A DNA stretch of 10,302 nt from positions 1-10,302 of the forward strand of contig CAMLNB010000126.1 in NCBI GenBank assembly GCA_946481205.1, in the 5' to 3' direction. The notes beneath the pieces were generated by a model. It saw nothing but the letters and a program-made list of their open reading frames with translations, searched no databases and was not told the origin of the DNA. Numbering within the stretch: position 1 is the first letter of the stretch; every line of letters starts with the position of its first letter. The translations under genes were made by a program, and so were the position numbers. Positions 1 through 5,958 of the stretch are shown here, piece by piece. Source of the DNA: an uncultured Kangiella sp. Its GTDB lineage: Bacteria; Pseudomonadota; Gammaproteobacteria; Enterobacterales; DSM-103792.

Positions 1-1116
1 CGCTATTACGACGGCAATGAAGCACAGCTGCTGCCGCGTGCCATCGCCAATTTTGCCGCGTTTGAAAATGCCATGACGCTCGACATCGCGATGGGCGGTT
101 CGACCAATACCGTGCTGCATTTGCTCGCCGCCGCGCATGAGGCCGGCGTGCCGTTCACGATGCGCGATATCGATCGGCTGTCAAAAAAAGTGCCGCATCT
201 GTGCAAAGTCGCGCCATCGACCCAGAAATATCACATCGAAGATGTCCATCGCGCTGGCGGTGTCTACGGCATTCTGGCCGAACTGAATCGCGCCGAGCTG
301 CTGCACGCGAACACCGGCACCGTGCACAGCACAACGCTGGCCGATGCCATCGCTGAGCACGACATCACCCAGAAAATCAGCGACAGCACGCGCACGTTTT
401 ATCGCGCGGCGCCGGGCGGATTGCGCAGCAGCAATGCCTTCAGTCAGAGCGCGCGTTGGCCGAGCTTGGACGCGGATCGACAGAACGGCTGTATTCGCAG
501 CAAGGTGCACGCGTATTCGCAAGACGGCGGATTGGCCGTGTTGACCGGCAATCTGGCGCCGGACGGTTGCATCGTCAAAACTGCCGGTGTCGATGACAGC
601 TGCCTGAAGTTCGTTGGCCGCGCGCGGGTATTCGAATCGCAAGACGAGGCCGTTGAAGCCATTCTTGCCGATCAAATCGTTGCCGGTGATGCCGTGGTCA
701 TTCGCTACGAAGGTCCACGCGGCGGGCCCGGCATGCAGGAAATGCTCTATCCGACCAGCTATCTGAAAGCGAAAGGACTCGGCAAATCCTGCGCATTGAT
801 CACCGATGGCCGCTTCTCCGGCGGCACCTCCGGTCTGTCGATTGGCCATGTCTCGCCGGAAGCGGCCAGCGGTGGTGTGATCGCGCTGGTGCGCGAGGGC
901 GACAGCATTGAGATCGATATCCCGGCGCGGCGTATTGAACTCATGGTCTCGGCGGAATCGCTGGCTGCCCGTCATGCTGGCGAGCAGGCCCGCGGCGCTC
1001 AGGCATACACCCCGGTGGCCCGACAGCGCAGCGTGTCGCAGGCATTGCGTGCCTATGCGCTGTTTGCAAGCAGTGCCGATCGCGGCGCCGTCCGGGTACT
1101 GCCGTCCGAAAGCTGA
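1..1116 (+). CDS. ilvD: Dihydroxy-acid dehydratase, 5'-truncated by the window edge
   Basis: IlvD dehydrates 2,3-dihydroxy-3-methylbutanoate and its methylpentanoate homologue to the 2-oxo acids of valine, leucine and isoleucine synthesis; it is a cytoplasmic Fe-S enzyme. The reading frame is open from base 1 ([18 protein letters not shown]...), so roughly the first 240 residues of a usual 610-620 are missing and 371 codons remain. Visible family blocks are [15 protein letters not shown] (about 82-126), [14 protein letters not shown] with the cluster-ligand cysteine codon at 202-204, ANGCIR-type (here QNGCIR), [31 protein letters not shown] and [20 protein letters not shown], whose catalytic serine codon is 817-819. 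These blocks separate IlvD from the related phosphogluconate dehydratase Edd. The C-terminus ([18 protein letters not shown]) is the normal end and nothing looks broken. The next gene is 175 bp away, so this is probably the last or only gene of its transcript. The family call is very secure. Confidence 0.97.
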   Translation, partial: RYYDGNEAQLLPRAIANFAAFENAMTLDIAMGGSTNTVLHLLAAAHEAGVPFTMRDIDRLSKKVPHLCKVAPSTQKYHIEDVHRAGGVYGILAELNRAELLHANTGTVHSTTLADAIAEHDITQKISDSTRTFYRAAPGGLRSSNAFSQSARWPSLDADRQNGCIRSKVHAYSQDGGLAVLTGNLAPDGCIVKTAGVDDSCLKFVGRARVFESQDEAVEAILADQIVAGDAVVIRYEGPRGGPGMQEMLYPTSYLKAKGLGKSCALITDGRFSGGTSGLSIGHVSPEAASGGVIALVREGDSIEIDIPARRIELMVSAESLAARHAGEQARGAQAYTPVARQRSVSQALRAYALFASSADRGAVRVLPSES

Positions 1117-1169
1117 GCACCGCTCCAGCCTTTTGCCGAAAAATCGAGCAGGAAAATCGCGAGCGTTGT

Positions 1170-1201
1170 CACAGCGTCGATACGCCATGGTCGACGCTGT
1201 G
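1170..1201. other. Perfect 11-bp inverted repeat in the ilvD-DUF1444 gap
   Basis: CACAGCGTCGA (1170-1180) and TCGACGCTGTG (1191-1201) are exact reverse complements around a 10-nt loop that itself contains CCATGG. The hairpin starts 53 bp after the ilvD stop. No T-run follows (the next bases are CGTTATC), so it is not a classic intrinsic terminator. It could be a 3'-end-stabilising hairpin for ilvD mRNA, a terminator lacking a U-tract, or a protein-binding palindrome for the DUF1444 gene that starts 90 bp later. The sequence alone does not choose between these. Confidence 0.5.
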
Positions 1202-1291
1202 CGTTATCATGGCAGCATCGTTTCACTGGTTGACCCCTGACCAAGTGGGTCCATCAATCTGGGGCTGAGCCCGTTCAGCACCGTGTGGTAG

Positions 1292-1840
1292 ATGATGCGC
1301 AAACTCGATCCCGCCAAACTGTTTCCGATTATTTTCTCGCTGGAGCGAGTGCCGACGTTTGTCCCGGAAGATGCCCTGTGCGACACCTTCGCGCCCGGCC
1401 TGACCATTGTGTTTGCGGTGGAAGAAGATATCGGCCGCGTTTTTGTCACCGAAACCAATCTGAAAGCATTGGGCCTGCAGCGCTATGAGCTGCTGTTGAC
1501 CGGCCTGAATAATCTGCGCGAGCGTCTGTCGAAAGTGGAACGACTCGGTCGTGGCCCAACGTATCTGTTGAAAGCCAATGGCCGCGACGAAGCCTGCCTG
1601 TTGTTGCTCGATCAATTCTGGGATGGCATGGCCAAGGAAGTGGAAGGTGAATTGCTGGTCGCGGTGCCGGCGCAAGCGTGTCTGGTGTTCACCGGTTCGC
1701 GCGCCAAATCCGGCATGGTCATGCTGAAAGCGGCGATCAAGGCGTTGGCCGGCAGCGGCGATTCGCGCTTGAGTGATCGTATCTATGTCCGGCGCAACGG
1801 TGGCTGGGAAGAATACGGTACCGACGTGGTGGTGGTCTGA
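1292..1840 (+). CDS. DUF1444 (YtpQ-like) family protein, function unknown
   Basis: A 182-residue soluble protein with no signal peptide or membrane segment. The order of blocks matches my memory of the DUF1444/YtpQ family: a strand turning into a helix that reads VFVTETNLKALGL, a helix with NNLRERL, a strand with TYLLKANGRDEACLLLL, then EGELLVAVPAQACLVF, and a C-terminal LSDRIYVRRNGGWEEY. Bacillus YtpQ is about 270 residues, so this one lacks most of the usual N-terminal domain or is a short subfamily. The biochemical role of the family is not established and I assign none. An in-frame TAG at 1289-1291 directly precedes the ATG, so translation starts at 1292 or at the adjacent ATG at 1295; no strong Shine-Dalgarno sequence is present (GGTAG at 1287-1291 is the best match). 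The gene stands alone between ilvD and a strong terminator, which suggests monocistronic expression. Confidence 0.75.
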   Translation: MMRKLDPAKLFPIIFSLERVPTFVPEDALCDTFAPGLTIVFAVEEDIGRVFVTETNLKALGLQRYELLLTGLNNLRERLSKVERLGRGPTYLLKANGRDEACLLLLDQFWDGMAKEVEGELLVAVPAQACLVFTGSRAKSGMVMLKAAIKALAGSGDSRLSDRIYVRRNGGWEEYGTDVVVV

Positions 1841-1855
1841 GTGCAACACCGTTGA

Positions 1856-1889
1856 AAAAGAAAAGCCGGCAAGTGCCGGCTTTTCTTTT
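1856..1889. terminator. Bidirectional intrinsic terminator
   Basis: AAAAGAAAAGCCGGC (1856-1870) pairs perfectly with GCCGGCTTTTCTTTT (1875-1889) across an AAGT loop. This is a 15-bp stem whose outer part supplies a T-rich tract on both strands. It lies 16 bp after the DUF1444 stop and 16 bp beyond the stop of the converging M28 peptidase gene, so it can end transcripts from both sides. Confidence 0.92.
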
Positions 1890-1904
1890 GCTCAGATAAA
1901 CCTG

Positions 1905-2990
1905 TTACGGTGCCCCGGTAACGGTGCTGGTGTCGGTTTCTTTCAGCCGACTGAACGGTTCGCCTTGCGCGGTTTTCCAGTCAATGGCGACATCGGGTTT
2001 GGCCAGTGCTGTCACGACGGTGGTCATCACCTGGGCCAGCTCGGTCAGGTTGTCGAGATCGATCAAATCGATTTCATCATCCAGTCCGTGGTAATGCTTC
2101 TGGCCGCGCCAGACTGACAGCGAGTGCGCTGGCACGCCGAGCCAATGCGGTTGCTGTTCGGTGCCGGTATTTTTGATGGCGGCAAAAGGGGCGTTGTCGG
2201 AACGCAGGAACAGCTTCCAATCCGGATACGGATCGGCTTCCAGCGTCCAACCCTGTTGCGCCAGCAGCGGTTTCAGCGTGTCGAACAACTGCGAGTGCTG
2301 CCAGCCAGTCATCCACAGATTGCGTTGATTCTTGCCGTCGGTTACGCCGACCATTTCAAAATTCAGGTTGGCGACGATGCGCGCCACCGGGAACAAGGGC
2401 TGCTGAACAAAATGTGCTGAACCTTTCAGGCCCATTTCTTCGGCATCCCAGGCGGCAAACACGATATGCCGAGTCGGCTTGGCGCCACCGCTGGCCAGAT
2501 GTTGCTGCAATTGTTTGGCGATGCCGAGCATGGCGGTAACGCCGGAGGCATTGTCATCGGCGCCATTGAAGATCTGATCGCCAACGGCTTTCGGATCGGT
2601 GCCGACATGATCGTAATGCGCCGACAGCAGAATGTATTCAGCTTGTGCTGCAGGCTGACTGCCGGGCAGTACTGCCAGAACGTTGCGGCCCTTCACGGTT
2701 TGGCCGTCCTGGCTGGTCACGGTGAAGGTTTGGAAATAGCTGTTGTTTGCCAGCGGCTTCAGCCCCAGCGCCCGGAATTCGTCAGCCAACCAGTCACCGA
2801 CCTGCTGTTGCTCGGCACTGCCGGTACGGCGGCCGGCGGTGGCATCGTCGGACAGTGTGCGTAACCAGCGGGCGGTGCCTGCAGTGGTATTGGGGTTGTT
2901 GGCGCCAGCTGGTGGTGAAACCGCTTCAGCTGCCGCAAGCGGCAGCGCCAGGCTGGCGGCGATAAGCAGGGAACGCAAAATGATAGGCAT
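1905..2990 (-). CDS. Exported M28-family zinc metallopeptidase
   Basis: A 361-residue secreted peptidase, probably an aminopeptidase-type exopeptidase using two zinc ions. Residues 1-23 form a signal peptide (basic Arg6, hydrophobic LLIAASLALPLA, likely cleavage after AEA at 21-23). The M28 motifs follow in order: SAHYDHVG (ligand His125, supporting Asp127), FNGADDNASG (bridging Asp145), AWDAEEMGLKGS (general base Glu184, ligand Glu185), LNFEMVG (Glu212 at the fourth ligand position, where Asp is usual) and HYHGLDDE (His301). The length and the single peptidase domain are normal, and no PA insert is obvious between residues 30 and 100. The start is supported by the signal peptide, although CGAATCCGCC just upstream gives no good Shine-Dalgarno match. 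The gene is separated from its upstream neighbour by 340 bp, so it is probably transcribed alone and ends at the shared terminator. The substrate is unknown; family membership is secure, peptide specificity is not. Confidence 0.92.
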   Translation of the reverse strand: MPIILRSLLIAASLALPLAAAEAVSPPAGANNPNTTAGTARWLRTLSDDATAGRRTGSAEQQQVGDWLADEFRALGLKPLANNSYFQTFTVTSQDGQTVKGRNVLAVLPGSQPAAQAEYILLSAHYDHVGTDPKAVGDQIFNGADDNASGVTAMLGIAKQLQQHLASGGAKPTRHIVFAAWDAEEMGLKGSAHFVQQPLFPVARIVANLNFEMVGVTDGKNQRNLWMTGWQHSQLFDTLKPLLAQQGWTLEADPYPDWKLFLRSDNAPFAAIKNTGTEQQPHWLGVPAHSLSVWRGQKHYHGLDDEIDLIDLDNLTELAQVMTTVVTALAKPDVAIDWKTAQGEPFSRLKETDTSTVTGAP

Positions 2991-3026
2991 GGCGGATTCG
3001 AGTAGTGGTTGTGGTGGTGGGCAGCC

Positions 3027-3055
3027 AGTGTAAAAGAGCTGTCGTCACGCTGCAG
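3027..3055 (-). promoter_or_regulatory. Possible promoter of the M28 peptidase gene
   Basis: On the minus strand TACACT (3027-3032) matches four of six bases of a sigma70 -10 box, and CTGCAG (3050-3055) sits 17 bp upstream as a poor -35 box (three of six). Transcription would begin about 30 nt before the start codon. The position is sensible but the match is weak, so this is only a candidate. Confidence 0.22.
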
Positions 3056-3092
3056 CGGTGAAATCGTAAACGCTTGTGCCGAGTGGCTCGAA

Positions 3093-3147
3093 ACCCATTC
3101 TCCGACCCCAATCTCCCGACTCTAGTCTTCCGAACCCAACCCTCCAA
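3093..3147 (-). repeat. Degenerate G-rich tract with quadruplex potential
   Basis: On the minus strand this segment reads as loosely repeated units such as GGGTTCGGAAG, GTCGGGAGATTGGGG and GTCGGAGAATGGG. It has five runs of three or more G and almost no C (only about four G occur on the plus strand in some 52 bases). It resembles the degenerate GGGATTCGGGA-type intergenic repeats found in some Xanthomonadaceae, but the units here are too diverged for a clean consensus. One short loop and several longer ones would allow at best an imperfect G-quadruplex. Its role is unknown. Confidence 0.4.
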
Positions 3148-3330
3148 AACAAACGCCGAACGATGGCGCTGAAACCCGAACGCTGGCATCTGTCCGTTGG
3201 AATTCCGTTGCCGCTGAACGCGGAAATGGCTTCAGGCAACATTTTTGCCAGATGCGCCGGTAGCGGCGCGAAGGCAAATGCGTTGGCGTGGCTCGCAGGT
3301 TCGCCGTGTCTGCCTTGGCGCAATGCCTGA

Positions 3331-3783
3331 TCAACTGGATCGGGCCGGCAAGAGCTGAAAATCAGCGCTGCGCGGCAGTTGTAACAAAACCTCGGCGAGC
3401 GCCGGTGGCGGCACGGTCAGTTTGCGTGCGGTCAAACTGAGCCAGGCGCCGTGCGAGATCACCCGGGCGGCCAATTCGCCGCTGTCCTTGAAGAACTCAT
3501 TGCGCAGCTTGAACCGGCCGGCATCGTCGCTGATCGCGGCCAGTTGCAAGGTCACGGTCACCGATTCCAGCAGGCGAAACTCGCGGTAGTAATCCACCTC
3601 ATCCCGAAACACCACCGGGCCAATTTGCAATTTGGCAAATTCGCTGGCGGCAAAGCCGTGCTCCTGAAAATAGGTGAAGCGCAGATCGGCGGCAAAATTC
3701 AAATAAGCGGTGTTGGCCATATGGGCGTTGAAATCCATATCGGCCCAGCGGGCGGTAAACTGGCGCGAGAACGCTGCAGTCAT
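3331..3783 (-). CDS. Hotdog-fold acyl-CoA thioesterase
   Basis: A 150-residue cytoplasmic protein of the 4-hydroxybenzoyl-CoA thioesterase / YbgC-FadM-like group, which hydrolyses acyl-CoA thioesters. The N-terminal signature RWADMDFNAHMANTAYLNFA holds the usual pattern of the family: a D-x-D pair (the second Asp, or Asp17 nearby, being the likely catalytic acid), then H and N. The long hotdog helix follows (about residues 25-45), then the strands VVFRDEVDYYREFRLLESVTVTLQL and GRFKLRNEFFKDSGELAARVISHGAWLSL. Length is typical for a single hotdog domain. The start is well chosen: AGAGGA (3792-3797 on the complement) lies 8 nt before the ATG. The gene begins only 27 bp after the stop of the upstream diguanylate cyclase, so the two probably share a transcript. 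The substrate chain type cannot be read from the sequence. An identical fold is also found in acyl-ACP thioesterases. Confidence 0.85.
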   Translation of the reverse strand: MTAAFSRQFTARWADMDFNAHMANTAYLNFAADLRFTYFQEHGFAASEFAKLQIGPVVFRDEVDYYREFRLLESVTVTLQLAAISDDAGRFKLRNEFFKDSGELAARVISHGAWLSLTARKLTVPPPALAEVLLQLPRSADFQLLPARSS

Positions 3784-3810
3784 AAGCTCAGTCCTCTGTG
3801 CATGTCGGTA

Positions 3811-5673
3811 TCAGGTCGAGCTGCCAACGGCGACTCCATCGGCTGACAATGAATCGACAACGGTTGAATGGTTCGCATCGCGGCGGCTCTCACAATCGCG
3901 ATAGCTGACGCACCGATTGCGACCCTGCGCTTTGGCCGTGTACAGCGCGAAATCGGCTGCCTTGAACAGCTGATCGGCACTGTGGATGTTCGGCTCATCG
4001 AGCGTGGCAAGGCCGATACTGATGCAAATGGCGTATTCGCCGGCGCTGTCCTGCTCGACAGTGCTGCGCAAACGTTCGGCCAATACCGCCGCGTCTTCAT
4101 GACTGGCGCCAGGCAGAATCACGGCAAACTCTTCGCCACCGTAGCGACAGGCCAGATACGGTTTGCGAACCAGTTTGCGCAGAGCCTGGCCGACCTGCTT
4201 GATCGCTTCATCGCCACGGGCGTGGCCATGCCGATCATTGAATTGCTTGAAGTGATCGATATCCAGCATCAGCAGCGCCAGTGGCCGTTTGCTGTGTCCA
4301 GCCAGCGTGACTGCCGCTGGCAACTTGTCATCAAACAGTCGGCGATTGCCGAGTTGGGTCAGCGCATCGGTGCGGCTTTGGTGTTGCAGCTCGTTCATCC
4401 GGCTGCTCAGCGTCAGAGACAACAGGATCATTTCCAGCAATGAGCCGATCTGCCAGCTGTTCTGGGTCAGGAAGGTATGCGGCAGTACGCCAAATACTTT
4501 CCACAGATAAATAATTGAGCCGGCCAGAAATGCGCTCCAGGCAAGCAGAAAGTAGCGAGCCGGAATTGAGCCAGCCAGCGCGCTGACGCAGCCCATGAGC
4601 AGCATGAAGATCACCGACAGCAGAATCAGCAAAGTGACCGGTACAATCAGCGTGGCGTACGGCAACAGCGGCGCTGCCAGCAAACCGATTGCTGCGATGC
4701 CTTGCAGCGCCAGCGCGATTTTGTCCAAGCGCGGCGCATAGTCGCGGGCGTGGAGAATCATCCGGGAAAACTGCAAGGCCACCAGCAATGACAGACAGAG
4801 CAGGACTATCAAGCCGGTATTGCCCCACGCCGGGCTGTTCGGCCAGAGAAACTGAAATGCCAGACCATTGTGGGTGGCCATGTACAGGCCGAAGCTGGCG
4901 ACATAAGCAAAATACGCCAAGAAGGCTTTGTCGCGAACGGCCACAAACACCAGCATGCTCCAGACCAACAGCATGATCACGGCGCCGTAATAGATGCCAT
5001 AGGCCAGCTGCTCGCGGCCGATTTTTTCCAGCAACTCCGGTTCGCTGTACAGCGATAGGTTGATGTCGATCGCGCCCTGCGATTGATAGCGCAAGTAGAT
5101 CTGCCGCTCACTGTGGGCAGGGACCGTCAACGGAAAAATGAAATCGCGATGAGCCAGTGACCTCGCCGTGAACGGACGGCGGTCGCCGGTGGCACGTTGC
5201 TGCCATTGGCCGTCGTCTCCCAGCTCGTACAAATCGACATAATCGATCAGCGGGTAATTCTGCCGCAGCAACGCCGGCTGGCGATGTGTCCCGTCATTGC
5301 GCAAGCTAAGCCGGACCCACCAGACCGAAGGCGTGAAGCCAATATTGGTCGACTCCGGACTTGCGGGACGAAACATGGCCGTGCTGTTGGCAACATCATT
5401 GATGCTCAGGCTGCCCGACGCATCTTCCAGCAATTCAATATGGCCAAGCAGGCTGTCATGGCGCATGACCTCGCTCAGCGGCAGTACCGGGCTCATCAGC
5501 AGCACCGGATTCGGTGACGATGTCGGTGTATTTGCCTGGGTGCCGAACGCGCCGGCGCTCAGCAGCAGTGTCACACAAAACGAAAGCCACCGGCCTTGGC
5601 GGCCAAGACGATGGCCGAGGTGGGATACCAGACCAGAACGGGAAGGTAACGAAGAGCGCATCGTGACATGCAT
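3811..5673 (-). CDS. Membrane diguanylate cyclase with 7TMR-DISM sensor
   Basis: A 620-residue inner-membrane protein that should make cyclic di-GMP from two GTP. A basic N-terminus and hydrophobic stretch (residues 28-48) form the signal sequence. A periplasmic 7TMR-DISMED2-type sensory domain follows (about 70-210, with PSVWWVRLSLRNDG and YPLIDYVDLYE), probably binding a carbohydrate-like or other small ligand. Seven membrane helices span about 222-425, then a short linker HQSRTDALTQLGNRRLF starts the GGDEF domain (about 430-592). Key residues are the metal-binding Asp471 in MLDIDHFKQFND and the active-site loop GGEEF (512-516), an active variant. The product-inhibition RxxD site is missing: the position reads RKPY (503-506). 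A 28-residue polar tail follows the domain. The ATG at 5673 has no clear Shine-Dalgarno; a second ATG four codons later is possible. The thioesterase gene follows 27 bp downstream; the cytochrome operon diverges upstream. Confidence 0.93.
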   Translation of the reverse strand: MHVTMRSSLPSRSGLVSHLGHRLGRQGRWLSFCVTLLLSAGAFGTQANTPTSSPNPVLLMSPVLPLSEVMRHDSLLGHIELLEDASGSLSINDVANSTAMFRPASPESTNIGFTPSVWWVRLSLRNDGTHRQPALLRQNYPLIDYVDLYELGDDGQWQQRATGDRRPFTARSLAHRDFIFPLTVPAHSERQIYLRYQSQGAIDINLSLYSEPELLEKIGREQLAYGIYYGAVIMLLVWSMLVFVAVRDKAFLAYFAYVASFGLYMATHNGLAFQFLWPNSPAWGNTGLIVLLCLSLLVALQFSRMILHARDYAPRLDKIALALQGIAAIGLLAAPLLPYATLIVPVTLLILLSVIFMLLMGCVSALAGSIPARYFLLAWSAFLAGSIIYLWKVFGVLPHTFLTQNSWQIGSLLEMILLSLTLSSRMNELQHQSRTDALTQLGNRRLFDDKLPAAVTLAGHSKRPLALLMLDIDHFKQFNDRHGHARGDEAIKQVGQALRKLVRKPYLACRYGGEEFAVILPGASHEDAAVLAERLRSTVEQDSAGEYAICISIGLATLDEPNIHSADQLFKAADFALYTAKAQGRNRCVSYRDCESRRDANHSTVVDSLSADGVAVGSST

Positions 5674-5682
5674 CCTGAGTTG

Positions 5683-5698
5683 TTCTTGTTTTCTTGTT
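5683..5698 (-). repeat. Tandem octamer in the cyclase leader
   Basis: TTCTTGTT occurs twice head-to-tail on the plus strand (5683-5690, 5691-5698), and TCTTGTTG recurs at 5711-5718. In the transcript of the diguanylate cyclase this gives an A-rich AACAAGAA-AACAAGAA leader ending about 9 nt before the start codon. It may ease ribosome loading where no good Shine-Dalgarno exists, or be chance. Confidence 0.4.
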
Positions 5699-5868
5699 GC
5701 GATTACGGGGTCTTGTTGTCAGTGCGCTGACGTGCCTTCACGTGCAGATAACGCGCTGGCAGCACCGACCACTTTGGTACTGTCGTGACAAATTCATAGC
5801 ACAGCGCTAGTGTGCGCGCAGAGCGCAATGGCTGCAATCGTAGCGCAACACTGGCCGAGCCCGGCGCG

Positions 5869-5900
5869 CCCTGACCGTCACAGACCCTGATCGTCACAAA
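5869..5900. promoter_or_regulatory. 16-bp tandem repeat, candidate operator of the cytochrome-patatin operon
   Basis: CCCTGACCGTCACAGA (5869-5884) is followed directly by CCCTGATCGTCACAAA (5885-5900), with 14 of 16 bases identical. Each unit has a palindromic core, TGACCGTCA (5872-5880, perfect 4-bp arms) and TGATCGTCA (5888-5896). The pair ends 58 bp before the cytochrome start codon, in the 285-bp divergent region shared with the cyclase gene. A related-looking palindrome, TGTCGTGACA (5781-5790), lies nearer the cyclase. I could not place a convincing sigma70 promoter next to it. The regulator is unknown. Confidence 0.45.
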
Positions 5901-5958
5901 CGTTGGCGTTCATGCGCGCTGGCGATCAGCAACGATAACAATACGCAGGAGCGGGATC

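Larger units (their letters stand above)
2991..3330. other. 340-bp gap without a convincing gene
   Basis: This stretch lies between the thioesterase and the M28 peptidase. It holds the presumed promoter and leader of the peptidase (next to 2990), a C-rich strand-skewed tract at 3093-3147, and a roughly 180-bp portion (3150-3330) with ordinary base composition. The latter contains a short perfect hairpin, GCGCCG-GTAG-CGGCGC (3254-3269), with no T-run on either side. Open frames exist on both strands, but none has a Shine-Dalgarno sequence, a recognisable domain or a natural amino-acid composition (for example PQSPDSSLPNP). I read it as non-coding or as a decayed or dispersed repeat. Confidence 0.6.

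Noticed and set aside
1..1116. Phosphogluconate dehydratase (Edd) instead of IlvD
   Set aside because: The [16 protein letters not shown] and [14 protein letters not shown] blocks are those of IlvD, and the C-terminus lacks Edd-specific sequence.
181..1188. 335-codon open frame on the minus strand opposite ilvD
   Set aside because: The plus frame is an unmistakable IlvD; the minus frame has no recognisable motif and is an antisense shadow.
1230..1258. TTGACC-N17-ATCAAT as promoter of the DUF1444 gene
   Set aside because: The -35 box is good (five of six) but the -10 box matches only three of six, below what I would annotate.
3254..3269. GCGCCG-GTAG-CGGCGC hairpin as terminator of the thioesterase transcript
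   Set aside because: Only a 6-bp stem with no T-run on the transcribed side; the adjacent A/T bases are in the wrong orientation for minus-strand transcription.
3076..3330. 84-codon plus-strand frame in the gap between the thioesterase and the peptidase
   Set aside because: No Shine-Dalgarno sequence, and its N-terminal half is a low-complexity translation of the C-rich tract. No known domain is visible, so it is kept only as unexplained sequence.
5869..5900. CRISPR-like or CRP-site interpretation of the tandem repeat
   Set aside because: Only two adjacent units with no spacer rule out CRISPR, and each unit has just one TCACA half of a CRP site.
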